Part shown: positions 52,242 to 60,761 of the stretch, one piece after another
Layout: each line of letters starts with the position of its first letter
Numbering within the stretch: position 1 is the stretch's first letter
Source: an uncultured Draconibacterium sp.
Lineage (GTDB): Bacteria; Bacteroidota; Bacteroidia; Bacteroidales; Prolixibacteraceae
DNA length: 64,000 nucleotides
Reading direction: 5' to 3'
NCBI RefSeq assembly: GCF_913060805.1
Contig: NZ_CAJXTC010000015.1
Coordinates: forward strand, 60,507 to 124,506
Notes under the pieces: generated by a model
Seen by the model: the letters and a program-made list of their open reading frames with translations, nothing else
Told to the model about the DNA's origin: nothing
Databases searched by the model: none
Program-made: the position numbers and the translations under genes

Positions 52242-52676
52242 ATGAAAAAACTACTTCTATTATTTCTTTTGGTCTCTCTTTTCGCATGTAACGACAATCC
52301 CGACAATCCTGCTATTCTTATTGAATATGGTAAAGAATGCGGGTGGGGTGTTGGCGAATTCATAAGCATTAGCGAGAATAAAGTTGACTATGTCAGAACA
52401 TCTTTGGGAGTGGAAAGCCCTGACATAGAATCAAAAAGCAAATCGATAAGTAATGAAGAATGGACCGAACTATCAAATCTGTACGACTTTGATTTCTTCC
52501 TGACACTGGATTACGAATCCATGAACATCAGCTTTGATGGCTGCGATGATATTATTCGGATAACACAGACTGATAACGAACACGGAATCCGTTATGATCC
52601 TTCGACTGAAATTGAGGGTTTGGAAGCCTTTCAGGAACGATTGAATGAGCTTCTTATCGAAATGCGTGAATATTAA
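52242..52676 (+). CDS. Small hypothetical lipoprotein
   Basis: The 144-residue protein has a lipoprotein signal (MKKLLLLFLLVSLFAC, lipidated C16) and a short Asn/Asp/Pro linker. The mature part has two cysteines far apart (about 33 and 100: GKECGWGVGE and FDGCDDIIRI) and a C-terminal amphipathic helix (GLEAFQERLNELLIEM). No family name can be given with confidence. It is anchored to the periplasmic or outer membrane. The array of palindromes begins 29 bases after its stop codon. Confidence 0.7.
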   Translation: MKKLLLLFLLVSLFACNDNPDNPAILIEYGKECGWGVGEFISISENKVDYVRTSLGVESPDIESKSKSISNEEWTELSNLYDFDFFLTLDYESMNISFDGCDDIIRITQTDNEHGIRYDPSTEIEGLEAFQERLNELLIEMREY

Positions 52677-52704
52677 TTTCCCATCTTCTTTCAATCTTTC
52701 TGCC

Positions 52705-52924
52705 AACGTACTAAGTACATTACTACCCCAGATGTATTTCTTCAATCGTACTGAGTACGATGCTCCACCCATGAAGTTTTCTCCAATTGTACTGAGTACG
52801 ATGCTCCACCCACGGGGTTTTCTTCAATCGTACTGAGTACGACGCTTCGCCCACAGGATTTTCTTCGAACGTACTGAGTACGATGCTTCCCCACGGGGTT
52901 TTCTTTAATCGTACTGAGTACGAT
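52705..52924. repeat. Six-copy array of a 17-bp palindrome, period 40-41 bp
   Basis: The palindrome ATCGTACTGAGTACGAT or a close variant recurs six times, with the GTACT cores starting at 52708, 52748, 52789, 52830, 52871 and 52911 (intervals 40, 41, 41, 41, 40). The first copy is the most diverged (GTACTAAGTAC). The roughly 24-bp spacers are also similar to one another (GCTCCACCCACGGGGTTTTC type), so this is a tandem repeat and not a CRISPR array. No protein frame fits it. It is downstream of the small lipoprotein and convergent with ispG. Confidence 0.85.
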
Positions 52925-52935
52925 GCTTTCGATTT

Positions 52936-53217
52936 ATTTCGTCCGGGGGCTGCGAACCATTTCTATCCAACTTTCTTCGCCGGACGATTTACATCTTTAT
53001 TCTATTTCCCGGGGCGACGCAATTCAAAGAATTACTTTGCCCCGGGCTAAAAGACAACGCACTTTCAGCGCTTCTAAATAAAAGCCCCAAAGGGGCGACA
53101 GTCAATAGCCCGGTGCGACTGACGACAGTCATGAAGCGCCGGGAAAGGAAACGAAACGAAGTAAAACTCGTCCGGCGAAGAAAGCCGTTCAAGGCTGTTG
53201 GTTGTTCCGGACGAAAT
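52936..53217. repeat. 282-bp nested palindromic element
   Basis: Outer ends ATTTCGTCCGG (52936-52946) and CCGGACGAAAT (53207-53217) are exact inverted repeats. Inside are CTTTCTTCGCCGGACGA (52971-52987) and its exact inverse (53168-53184). Closer to the centre are CCCGGGGC/GCCCCGGG (53008-53015, 53039-53046) and GCCCC-AAA-GGGGC (53084-53096). There is no plausible gene. It looks like a composite dispersed element directly after the palindrome array. Confidence 0.75.
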
Positions 53218-53241
53218 TCAGAACAGCTCCATCGAAAAAGC

Positions 53242-53283
53242 GGCAAAAAAAAAGGATCCGATCATTTGATGATCGGATCCTTT
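53242..53283 (-). terminator. Intrinsic terminator for ispG
   Basis: AAAGGATCCGATCA (53251-53264) and TGATCGGATCCTTT (53270-53283) form a perfect 14-bp stem. On the minus strand a run of nine T follows (complement of 53242-53250). Confidence 0.9.
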
Positions 53284-53306
53284 ACTATTATATAATAGTA
53301 TAAATA

Positions 53307-55169
53307 TTAATCTTCAGGATCTTTCCAGTCGCCATTTTCGCGAATCAATTGCTCCAGTTCCTCCACAGCATTTTCGTACGAAATATGACGTTTTATCGGC
53401 TTCAAACCTTTATACAGGTTAACCTTGTTATTACCGGCTCCAACAAAACCATAATCCACATCGCCCATCTCGCCGGGACCGTTAACAACGCAGCCCATAA
53501 TACCAATTTTCAAATGGTCGAGATGTTTAAAATGTGCTTTTACGGCGCGGGTTGTTTCCTGCAAATTAAACAGGGTTCGTCCGCAACCCGGGCACGAAAC
53601 AAATTCGGTTTTGGTAACGCGCATGCGGCTGGCCTGCAGTATGCCAAAACTCAAGTCTTTCAGCTCGGTGAAAGTAATATTTTCGTTGTCGTTCGACAGG
53701 CAGATTCCATCGCCATAACCATCGATCAGCAAACCACCAAGATCGGCCGAAGCAGTGATCTGGAGATCATCCAAACGGCTTTCGTTGTATCGGCGGTAAA
53801 GCACAACCGGCACTTTCCAAATGTGTGTTTCAAGCGACATAAAGAACGCCCTTAACTCGGCCATCGGATTCGCGTTGTAACTTTCCAGAATCAGTACCGT
53901 TTTCCGGGTCTGCTTCAATTTCATGATGATCTCCGGATGCATATCCATAAATCTGTCGAATTCCGCTTTGTTGGTACGAATAAATTTCATTCGTCCCCAA
54001 CGTGTACTTTCAAACAAGTACTCCTCGAGCGTAATTACCGGATATTCTTCGCCTTGTATATCGAGTATTTTGTTTCCCGAGATAAAATAATCAGGAACCA
54101 GTTTCCCACGGATCGGTATCATTTCGCGCAAACTTCTGTCGCCTAAATCGGCAATCACCACCGGAAGTTCTTTCCCTCCCATGTTCAGTACCGGGCGGGT
54201 ATCGCGGCGCTCGTATTCAAACGGGTTGGTTTGTGCAATCATTGGTGCCGAAATAGGCTCGTGATTCTGGTAGCGTTTAAAATGATTTACCAGTTTCAAT
54301 GCCACCGGAATTTCGTTTAACGGTGCTTCAGTTAACGAAATGCGCACCGTGTCGCCAATTCCGTCGCTTAATAAAGCTCCCACTCCAACGGCCGATTTTA
54401 TACGTCCGTCTTCGCCTTCGCCGGCTTCGGTAACTCCCAAATGAATTGGGAATTTCATATTCTCGAGGCGCATTTTAAAGTTGAGCAAACGAACGGTATA
54501 AACCATTACGCGTGTGTTGCTCGACTTAATCGACACCACAACATTGTTAAAGTCTTCCTTTTTACAAATGCGCAGAAATTCCATTACCGATTCGGCAATT
54601 CCGGCCGGAGTATCGCCATAGCGGCTCATCACCCTGTCGGAAAGCGAGCCATGATTCGCTCCAATTCGCAATGCTGTTTTTGTATCTTTCAGCATTTGAA
54701 GAAAAGGTACAAACTGCTTTTCAATAATAGCAAGCTCTTGATTGTACTCTACATCGGTGTATATTTTATTTTTGAACTGCGCTCGTTTGTCGTAAAAATT
54801 TCCAGGATTAATACGCACCTTGGAAACATACTGCGCGGCAACTTCCGCCAATTTCGGGTTAAAATGTATATCAGCAATTAAAGGTGTATTATACCCTCTG
54901 TCAACCAATTCCTTTTTAATAACCTTAAGGCTTTCGGCATCCGACATGCCTTTTACAGTTACGCGAACATAATCGGCACCGGCCTTTACCACGCGGATAA
55001 TCTGCTCTATTGTAGCCTCGGTATCCGTGGTATTGGTATCGGTCATTGTTTGAATCCGGATAGGCTGACTGCTACCAACGGGAACTCCTCCAATGTTCAC
55101 TTCAATTGTTTCTTGACGTTGATAGCGGGTTAAATCTTTAATATAGTTGAAATTACGATCCTTCATCAA
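53307..55169 (-). CDS. ispG: 4-hydroxy-3-methylbut-2-enyl diphosphate synthase (IspG), long form
   Basis: The 620-residue iron-sulfur enzyme catalyses the seventh step of the MEP isoprenoid pathway in the cytoplasm. It has the N-terminal TIM barrel (VPVGSSQPIRIQTMTDTNT, LIADIHFN, RINPGN), then a large insert (about 290-510) typical of plant, Chlamydia and Bacteroidota enzymes. The C-terminal 4Fe-4S domain shows CPGCGRTLF and GIMGCVVNGPGE, giving the three cysteine ligands. The length fits the long form, and it is transcribed alone. Confidence 0.96.
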   Translation of the reverse strand: MMKDRNFNYIKDLTRYQRQETIEVNIGGVPVGSSQPIRIQTMTDTNTTDTEATIEQIIRVVKAGADYVRVTVKGMSDAESLKVIKKELVDRGYNTPLIADIHFNPKLAEVAAQYVSKVRINPGNFYDKRAQFKNKIYTDVEYNQELAIIEKQFVPFLQMLKDTKTALRIGANHGSLSDRVMSRYGDTPAGIAESVMEFLRICKKEDFNNVVVSIKSSNTRVMVYTVRLLNFKMRLENMKFPIHLGVTEAGEGEDGRIKSAVGVGALLSDGIGDTVRISLTEAPLNEIPVALKLVNHFKRYQNHEPISAPMIAQTNPFEYERRDTRPVLNMGGKELPVVIADLGDRSLREMIPIRGKLVPDYFISGNKILDIQGEEYPVITLEEYLFESTRWGRMKFIRTNKAEFDRFMDMHPEIIMKLKQTRKTVLILESYNANPMAELRAFFMSLETHIWKVPVVLYRRYNESRLDDLQITASADLGGLLIDGYGDGICLSNDNENITFTELKDLSFGILQASRMRVTKTEFVSCPGCGRTLFNLQETTRAVKAHFKHLDHLKIGIMGCVVNGPGEMGDVDYGFVGAGNNKVNLYKGLKPIKRHISYENAVEELEQLIRENGDWKDPED

Positions 55170-55229
55170 TTAATCTGTTAAGCTGAACTGCAAATTTAAA
55201 GTAATGCTTCTAAAATAAAAAGAATACTC

Positions 55230-55237
55230 TATTTTTG
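55230..55237 (+). promoter_or_regulatory. -7 box for gldA
   Basis: TATTTTTG at 55230-55237 matches TAnnTTTG exactly, 16 bases before the gldA start. The transcript would have a very short leader. Confidence 0.5.
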
Positions 55238-55253
55238 TTTTGCATTCTTTATT

Positions 55254-56159
55254 ATGATTGTTGAAACAAGGAATATCACAAAATTGTTTGGGAAACAGAA
55301 AGCTCTAGATGCTATCAGTTTCACTGTAAACAAAGGCGAACTGGTAGGTTTTCTGGGCCCTAACGGAGCCGGCAAATCTACTACCATGAAAATTATTACC
55401 GGTTATCTTCCGCAAGATGAAGGCGATATTTTGATTGACGGGCAGAAAGTTTCGGGGCAAAACCTCGAATATAAAAAGCAAATTGGCTACTTGCCCGAGC
55501 ATAATCCGCTGTATACCGACCTTTATGTGAAGGAATTTTTAGAGATAACAGCCGGATTTTACCACCTGAAAAATAAAAAACAGCGCATTGCTGAAATGAT
55601 CGAACTTACGGGTTTGGGAATTGAGCAGCACAAAAAAATACGTGCCCTATCGAAAGGTTATCGCCAGCGTGTGGGTTTGGCACAGGCATTAATTCACGAT
55701 CCGTCGATTTTGATTCTTGATGAGCCAACAACCGGCCTCGATCCTAACCAGCTGGAAGAGATTCGTGCTTTGATTCGCCAGATCAGCAAAGAAAAAACCG
55801 TGATCCTGTCGTCGCACATTATGCAGGAAGTAGAGGCTGTGTGCAACCGCGTGCTGATAATCAACAAGGGAAAGATTGTTGCCGATGGTAATATTTCGGA
55901 TGTAAAAGCCGGAATCAATATCCAAAACCAAATTGTGATTGCCGGTTTTAAAGAAACCGTTTCGGAAGATCAGCTTTTGCAAATCCCGGGCGTAAACAGC
56001 GTTACCCAAAACGAACTGGGCTGGGAAATTGAAGCCGGAAACGAGGCCGACATCCGTCAGAACATTTTTCATTTTGCCGTTGAGAACAAACTCACACTGC
56101 TTACTCTTTTCGAAAAGCAACAAAATCTTGAAAACGTTTTCCATCAACTAACCCGGTAA
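55254..56159 (+). CDS. gldA: GldA-type ABC transporter ATP-binding protein
   Basis: The 301-residue ATPase has Walker A GPNGAGKSTT (about 35-44), Q-loop, an LSKGYRQRVGLAQAL signature (about 132-146), Walker B ILILDEPTTGLDPNQ, and SSHIMQEVEAVCNRV. The pattern matches gliding-motility-associated GldA, which works with the membrane proteins GldF and GldG, neither of which is in this window. A generic ABC-2 ATPase is the alternative. The glycosyltransferase gene follows 17 bases later and is probably cotranscribed. Confidence 0.83.
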   Translation: MIVETRNITKLFGKQKALDAISFTVNKGELVGFLGPNGAGKSTTMKIITGYLPQDEGDILIDGQKVSGQNLEYKKQIGYLPEHNPLYTDLYVKEFLEITAGFYHLKNKKQRIAEMIELTGLGIEQHKKIRALSKGYRQRVGLAQALIHDPSILILDEPTTGLDPNQLEEIRALIRQISKEKTVILSSHIMQEVEAVCNRVLIINKGKIVADGNISDVKAGINIQNQIVIAGFKETVSEDQLLQIPGVNSVTQNELGWEIEAGNEADIRQNIFHFAVENKLTLLTLFEKQQNLENVFHQLTR

Positions 56160-56176
56160 ATCAACCTGCACCTTAA

Positions 56177-57172
56177 ATGCATCCTGAAGTTTCAGTAATA
56201 CTGCCCTATTTTAACGCCGAACTCACTTTGCAGCAGGCAATAGACAGTATTTTGGTTCAAACTTTTTCTGATTTCGAACTGCTTTTGGTTAACAACAACA
56301 GCACCGATAAAAGTACTGAAATTGCCGGGCAGACTGCGGAAAATGATTCGCGAATTATTTTGCTCTACGAGAAAACTCCGGGAGTGGCCAATGCCATGAA
56401 CTGCGGATTAAACAATGCACGTGGCCGTTTTATTGCCCGAATGGATGCCGATGATGTGGCCCACCCCGAAAAACTACAAAGACAATACAACTACCTCGAG
56501 AATAATCCATCAATTGATTTTGTTGGCAGCGAAGTTGAATATGTTCCGCACATCGCCGAGAATAAAGGTTTTCGGCGATTCGTGAATTGGGCAAATTCGT
56601 TTCACACGCCTGAAGAAATTGCGCTGAAGCAGTTTATTGAAATTCCGGTTATTAACCCGACGATATTTTTTCGTCGCAAGTTATTTGAAAAATATGGTGG
56701 CTGCAACGACGGTAATTTCCCTGAAGATTACGAAATGCAACTCCGCTACCTCAGCCACCGAGCCAAAATGGCTAAACTCCCGGAAAAGCTGCTGGAGTGG
56801 CACGACTACTCCACCCGCTTAACCCGTACCGACGAACGGTATTCCACCGAAGCTTTTTTTCAAACCAAAGCCTTTTATTTCAAACAGTGGTCGGAGCAAC
56901 ACAACCCATTCCATCCTAATGTCTGGATTTGGGGGGCCGGACGTAAAACCCGCCAACGAAGTGCTTTTCTACAAGAGCATGAGCTGAACATTGAAGGCTT
57001 TATCGATATAAAGGAAACAAAACCTGATGCATTATTTTACAAAGACCTTCCCCAACCCGGGCAGCTGTTTGTTGTATCGATGGTAACCAATACCGGCGCA
57101 GGTGAAAAAATCAGGGAATTCCTGAAACAACGAAGTTACTGCGAGGGCAAGGATTTTATATTGATGGGATAA
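56177..57172 (+). CDS. Family 2 glycosyltransferase with extra C-terminal domain
   Basis: The 331-residue protein has a GT-A fold: VSVILPYFNAELTLQQAIDSI at the N-terminus, NNNSTDKS and the metal-binding RMDADD (about 92-97). Acidic residues in NFPEDYEMQLRYL are the likely base region. Residues from about 250 form an extra domain with WIWGAGRKTRQR, resembling a nucleotide-binding loop, and ending KDFILMG. It is cytoplasmic and acts in polysaccharide or lipid-linked sugar synthesis. The donor and acceptor cannot be deduced. Confidence 0.87.
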   Translation: MHPEVSVILPYFNAELTLQQAIDSILVQTFSDFELLLVNNNSTDKSTEIAGQTAENDSRIILLYEKTPGVANAMNCGLNNARGRFIARMDADDVAHPEKLQRQYNYLENNPSIDFVGSEVEYVPHIAENKGFRRFVNWANSFHTPEEIALKQFIEIPVINPTIFFRRKLFEKYGGCNDGNFPEDYEMQLRYLSHRAKMAKLPEKLLEWHDYSTRLTRTDERYSTEAFFQTKAFYFKQWSEQHNPFHPNVWIWGAGRKTRQRSAFLQEHELNIEGFIDIKETKPDALFYKDLPQPGQLFVVSMVTNTGAGEKIREFLKQRSYCEGKDFILMG

Positions 57173-57190
57173 GCACCTATCCTCCTTATT

Positions 57191-57218
57191 AAGAACAATT
57201 TTAAACAAGTTCTTTTTT
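57191..57218 (+). terminator. Intrinsic terminator after gldA-GT2
   Basis: AAGAAC (57191-57196) pairs with GTTCTT (57209-57214) around a 12-base loop, followed by TTTT. The stem is short, but the T-run and position support it. Confidence 0.6.
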
Positions 57219-57235
57219 ATTCAAAATAAACCTAT

Positions 57236-57243
57236 TACATTTG
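57236..57243 (+). promoter_or_regulatory. -7 box for the metK leader
   Basis: TACATTTG matches TAnnTTTG exactly and lies seven bases before the riboswitch. The RNA would start at or near the first base of the aptamer. Confidence 0.6.
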
Positions 57244-57249
57244 TCCCCG

Positions 57250-57310
57250 CTACGTGGAAAGATTTGAGATTGATTGCAACCACATGAAAAAAACGCTAAA
57301 ACAATCGCAT
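57250..57310 (+). promoter_or_regulatory. SAM-II riboswitch upstream of metK
   Basis: The leader has the compact SAM-II pattern: a P1 5' strand CGTGG (57253-57257), a loop AAAGATTTGAGATTGATTGCA, the P1 3' strand CCAC (57280-57283), then an A-rich linker and the conserved GCTAAA (57295-57300) that joins the pseudoknot. Order and conserved bases correspond to the SAM-II aptamers known from Alphaproteobacteria and Bacteroidota. GATTGAT inside the loop (57268-57274) can also pair with ATCAATC (57319-57325), which could be the competing, ligand-free structure. The 83 bases to the metK start are longer than usual for SAM-II. Binding of S-adenosylmethionine would turn metK off. Confidence 0.8.
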
Positions 57311-57392
57311 TTTTCAATATCAATCGAATATCCCGCAGTTTAAAATTTAATGTACAATGTGCTGATTAACTTCAGCTTAAAAAGGGATTTTT

Positions 57393-58646
57393 ATGAATTA
57401 TTTATTTACAAGCGAATCAGTATCGGAAGGCCACCCGGATAAGGTAGCCGACCAGATTTCAGATGCATTGCTCGACCAGATTTTGGCTTTTGATGCCAAC
57501 TCGAAAGTAGCTATCGAAACACTGGTTACAACCGGACAAGTAGTTGTTGCCGGCGAGGTAAAATCGCAGGCTTATGTTGATGTGCAGGAAGTTACACGAA
57601 ACGTGATTAATCAGATTGGCTACACCAAAGCAGCGTACCGTTTTGATGGCGATTCGTGTGGTGTTTTAACTGCCATTCACGAACAGAGTGATGACATTAA
57701 CCGCGGTGTTGACCGTGAAGAAAAAACAGAGCAAGGTGCAGGCGACCAGGGAATGATGTTTGGCTATGCGTGTAAGGACACCGAAAATTATATGCCGTTA
57801 ACACTCGATCTGTCGCACAAAATTTTGCAGGAACTGGCTGTTATCCGTCGCGAAGGCAAAGTGATGACTTATTTGCGCCCCGACTCAAAATCGCAGGTAA
57901 CTGTTGAGTACAACGACTCGAACGAGCCGGTGAAAGTGCATACAATTGTAGTATCAACTCAGCACGATGAATTTGATGCCGACGAACCAATGCTGGCAAA
58001 AATCAAGGAGGATGTGATCAACATTCTTATTCCGCGCGTAAAAGCACAATTGTCGGAAGATGTGCAGGCGTTATTTGGCGACGATATTATCTACCACGTT
58101 AATCCAACGGGTAAATTTGTTATTGGCGGGCCACACGGCGATACCGGATTAACCGGACGAAAAATTATTGTTGACACGTACGGCGGCCGCGGAGCCCACG
58201 GTGGTGGTGCATTCTCGGGTAAAGATCCATCGAAAGTTGACCGCTCGGCAGCTTATGCATCGCGCCACATTGCCAAAAACCTTGTAGCAGCAGGTGTTGC
58301 CGACGAGATTTTGGTGCAGCTTGCTTACGCCATTGGAGTTGCTCAGCCGGTGGGAGTTTTTGTAAATACTTACGGTCGTTCGAATGTTAGCATTACCGAC
58401 GGAGAAATTGCAGAAAAAGTGAAAGCTATTTTCGATCTTCGCCCGGCAGCGATTGAAGAGCGATTGAAATTACGTAACCCGATTTACCTTGAGTCGGCAG
58501 CTTACGGACACATGGGCCGCGAACCAAGAACTGTAACTAAAACATTCGAGTCGCCATACAGTGGTAAGGTTACCAAAGAGTTGGAACTGTTCACTTGGGA
58601 GAAACTCGACTTTGTTGACACGATTAAAGAGACTTTCGGACTCTAG
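57393..58646 (+). CDS. metK: S-adenosylmethionine synthetase
   Basis: The 417-residue cytoplasmic enzyme makes S-adenosylmethionine from ATP and methionine. Diagnostic motifs are [15 protein letters not shown] (about 9-23), [10 protein letters not shown] (about 121-130) and the phosphate loop [20 protein letters not shown] (about 266-285). The length and the C-terminal ELFTWEK fit the family. It is preceded by a promoter and a SAM-II riboswitch, giving end-product control. AAAAAGGG a few bases before the ATG is one of the few Shine-Dalgarno-like sequences in the window. Confidence 0.97.
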   Translation: MNYLFTSESVSEGHPDKVADQISDALLDQILAFDANSKVAIETLVTTGQVVVAGEVKSQAYVDVQEVTRNVINQIGYTKAAYRFDGDSCGVLTAIHEQSDDINRGVDREEKTEQGAGDQGMMFGYACKDTENYMPLTLDLSHKILQELAVIRREGKVMTYLRPDSKSQVTVEYNDSNEPVKVHTIVVSTQHDEFDADEPMLAKIKEDVINILIPRVKAQLSEDVQALFGDDIIYHVNPTGKFVIGGPHGDTGLTGRKIIVDTYGGRGAHGGGAFSGKDPSKVDRSAAYASRHIAKNLVAAGVADEILVQLAYAIGVAQPVGVFVNTYGRSNVSITDGEIAEKVKAIFDLRPAAIEERLKLRNPIYLESAAYGHMGREPRTVTKTFESPYSGKVTKELELFTWEKLDFVDTIKETFGL

Positions 58647-58674
58647 TTCCGAGGGTAAGTTTTAATATACGCCT

Positions 58675-58704
58675 AAAGGACGGTACTTGTGCCGTCCTTT
58701 TTTT
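58675..58704 (+). terminator. Intrinsic terminator after metK
   Basis: AAAGGACGG (58675-58683) pairs with CCGTCCTTT (58692-58700); the inner bases add a T-G wobble and T-run residues continue to 58704. Confidence 0.9.
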
Positions 58705-58725
58705 ATTCAATTTTTTTGCAAGAAG

Positions 58726-58755
58726 TTGCAGTTTAAAAAAAAGGTATTATATTTG
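58726..58755 (+). promoter_or_regulatory. Complete Bacteroidota-type promoter for tRNA-fMet
   Basis: The -33 TTG at 58726-58728 and the -7 box TATATTTG at 58748-58755 are 19 bases apart, the expected spacing for the primary sigma factor of this phylum. The mature tRNA begins 44 bases after the -7 box, so a 5' leader is removed by RNase P. Confidence 0.75.
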
Positions 58756-58798
58756 CACCCGCGTTCAAGAAGACATTTCAAAAGAAATAAAGATATAT

Positions 58799-58871
<73 letters not shown>

Positions 58872-58876
58872 CTTTT

Positions 58877-58906
58877 AAAGCCGATAGAGTTTCTATCGGC
58901 TTTTTT
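58877..58906 (+). terminator. Intrinsic terminator after tRNA-fMet
   Basis: AAAGCCGATAGA (58877-58888) and TCTATCGGC (58892-58900) plus TTTTTT form a strong stem with a three-base loop. Confidence 0.9.
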
Positions 58907-58971
58907 ATTTCCCTAAAATTAACTTCAATCAGTCCATTTCTAAATCGCATCTGATTATTGTAACTTGCAAC

Positions 58972-59088
58972 ATGTTTATTGTTTACACCCTTTTCTCAAA
59001 AAACTACAACAAGATTTATATCGGGATGACTTCCGGCCCAGACAGAAGATTGTTTGAACATTTAGACTTTAATTTGTTACTTAGGTAA
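58972..59088 (+). pseudogene. Truncated GIY-YIG endonuclease remnant
   Basis: A 38-codon frame reads MFIVYTLFSKNYNKIYIGMT and then SGPDRRLFEHLDFNLL before a TAA. The first part is the start of the small UvrC-like GIY-YIG family (IVYTLFS with the IYIGMT motif and a following Arg). Normal members continue for about 50 more residues with an essential glutamate, and this part is absent. The fragment is thus almost certainly inactive. It lies 65 bases after the tRNA-fMet terminator and just before the CDF gene. Confidence 0.65.
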
Positions 59089-59110
59089 ACGAAAAACTGT
59101 TCAACGCGTC

Positions 59111-59908
59111 ATGCTTAAATCAGAATACCACATCGCAAAAATGGACTGTCCTTCCGAAGAAAATATGATTCGGATGAAACTGGATGGAATTGAAGATATA
59201 AAAAAACTGGAGTTTGACATTGAAAACCGCAACCTTACGGTTTTTCACTCCGAAGAAAATAAGGAAATTCTTTCGCGACTGGAATCATTGAATTTTGGAG
59301 CAAAACTCTCGGCTACCAGCGAAGTTGATGAAAACGAGTTTGCACCGGAAAGTTCCGATGTGCAATCGAAATTACTTTGGTCGGTACTTTTAATCAACTT
59401 TGGTTTTTTCATTATTGAAATGACTACCGGTCTTATTTCCCGATCGATGGGATTGGTTGCCGACTCGCTTGATATGCTAGCCGACTCGTTCGTCTACGGA
59501 CTCAGCCTTTGGGCAGTGGGTTCAACGGTACTAAGAAAAAAGAAAGTGGCACGCTTAAGTGGTTACTTTCAGCTTACACTTGCTTTGTTGGGTATAATTG
59601 AGGTGGTGAGGCGCTTTATAGAGTTTGAAGACATGCCCGATTATCGCATCATGATTGGCATTTCGATTCTGGCACTGATTGCCAACGCCATTTGTTTGCT
59701 GCTGCTCCAAAAATCGAAAAGCAAAGAAGCACACATGAAAGCCAGCATGATTTTCACCTCGAACGACGTAATTATCAACAGCGGCGTAATTTTAGCCGGT
59801 GTCCTTGTACTGGTAACACAATCGAAATATCCTGATTTAATAATCGGTTCAATCGTATTTCTGATCGTTGTCAGAGGCGCGATACGAATTCTAAAACTTG
59901 GTAAATAA
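59111..59908 (+). CDS. CDF-like cation transporter with N-terminal HMA-like domain
   Basis: The 265-residue protein begins with a heavy-metal-associated-like domain (about 1-70). Its binding loop MDCPSEE keeps only the first cysteine of MxCxxC. A cation diffusion facilitator core of about six helices follows (about 88-262). The metal-site helices are atypical: SLDMLADSFVYG has D in place of H in the first half, and SNDVIINSG in the second keeps Asp but not the His. Metal export from the cytoplasm is likely; the metal may differ from zinc. The chain lacks the usual large cytoplasmic C-terminal domain. Confidence 0.82.
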   Translation: MLKSEYHIAKMDCPSEENMIRMKLDGIEDIKKLEFDIENRNLTVFHSEENKEILSRLESLNFGAKLSATSEVDENEFAPESSDVQSKLLWSVLLINFGFFIIEMTTGLISRSMGLVADSLDMLADSFVYGLSLWAVGSTVLRKKKVARLSGYFQLTLALLGIIEVVRRFIEFEDMPDYRIMIGISILALIANAICLLLLQKSKSKEAHMKASMIFTSNDVIINSGVILAGVLVLVTQSKYPDLIIGSIVFLIVVRGAIRILKLGK

Positions 59909-59916
59909 ACTAATTT

Positions 59917-60744
59917 CTATTTCACCACATAATCAATTAAATCCCACAGCTCAACACGTTCGATAATTCGGGCTTCGCGTGTTTTTTTCGTTGTTTCACT
60001 AAAATCCATTTCTGGATGAATGGCGTGAAATGCATCGGAAAAACTGAGTTCGAACACATAGGAATAATCCGAAAAAGTATTCATTGTAATATACTGGTAT
60101 GGGCGACTGGCACCACGCGGAAACATGGCTGCCCAAAGTCCCCAGCCCACAGTTTGCCCCGAGCGTATCGATTCCTCGTGAATCGGCATCCAAACCTCTT
60201 TTTCCAGCGCTTCGTATTCCGAACCTTTTCCCGGTTCCACCTTCATATAATTCACCTGAATGTAATGCGCCGGATCTTCAAACGGAATGGCCGGAATTGA
60301 AGCCACACTGTTATACAACTCCGACCGAACAATTTCGCGTGCTTTATTGGTTCGATCCATCATTTCGCTTAAACTCATATTTCGATGAACTTTAGCCGGA
60401 ATTTCAGCATTCCACGGATTTTCCAGTGTTTCCGGATCGTTGTAAGTGGTAATTGCCACATAGTTGTAATTATCTGCCGAACCGGTAAATTCAACCGCAT
60501 ACAATGTCCAACTCGCAATTATCCCCTGGTTTATTCTTTCCTGGTGCATAGGTTTCCAAATCTTCTGTTCAACCTCGATGTATTTCAGGTGATCTTCTGG
60601 TTTCACCTTAATGTATTCCACCACCACATAAACCGGATCGGCAGCCTTTACCGGTGCTGATGCAAAAACAAATACGCTGCAGAAAACAATCGCCGAAATA
60701 CAAAATGTTAGCCGGGCGAAACTTATTGATTGTATATTTTTCAT
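59917..60744 (-). CDS. Exported protein with two tandem ABM/NIPSNAP-like domains
   Basis: The 275-residue protein has a signal peptide (about 1-34, SAPVKA) and two copies of one domain. The first (about 38-150) has YVVVEYIKVKPEDHLKYIEVEQ and IWKPMHQERINQGII; the second (about 165-270) has YIQVNYMKVEPGKGSEYEALEK and VWMPIHEESIRSGQTV. Both follow the dimeric alpha/beta barrel pattern found in NIPSNAP and antibiotic-biosynthesis monooxygenase proteins. A tandem copy could form the barrel pair within one chain in the periplasm. The substrate is unknown. The gene is 17 bases downstream of the DUF5916 gene and likely cotranscribed. Confidence 0.72.
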   Translation of the reverse strand: MKNIQSISFARLTFCISAIVFCSVFVFASAPVKAADPVYVVVEYIKVKPEDHLKYIEVEQKIWKPMHQERINQGIIASWTLYAVEFTGSADNYNYVAITTYNDPETLENPWNAEIPAKVHRNMSLSEMMDRTNKAREIVRSELYNSVASIPAIPFEDPAHYIQVNYMKVEPGKGSEYEALEKEVWMPIHEESIRSGQTVGWGLWAAMFPRGASRPYQYITMNTFSDYSYVFELSFSDAFHAIHPEMDFSETTKKTREARIIERVELWDLIDYVVK

Positions 60745-60761
60745 TTTAGTAAAACTTTGCG

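Noticed and set aside
52705..52924. Possible CRISPR array
   Set aside because: The repeats are regular, but the spacers are similar to one another, the repeat unit is only 17 bp and fully palindromic, and no cas gene is present.
57370..57392. Second SAM-II-like 3' motif (GCTTAAAAAGGG) next to the metK start
   Set aside because: It resembles the 3' end of some SAM-II aptamers, but there is no matching P1 and loop directly upstream; the motif at 57250-57310 fits much better.
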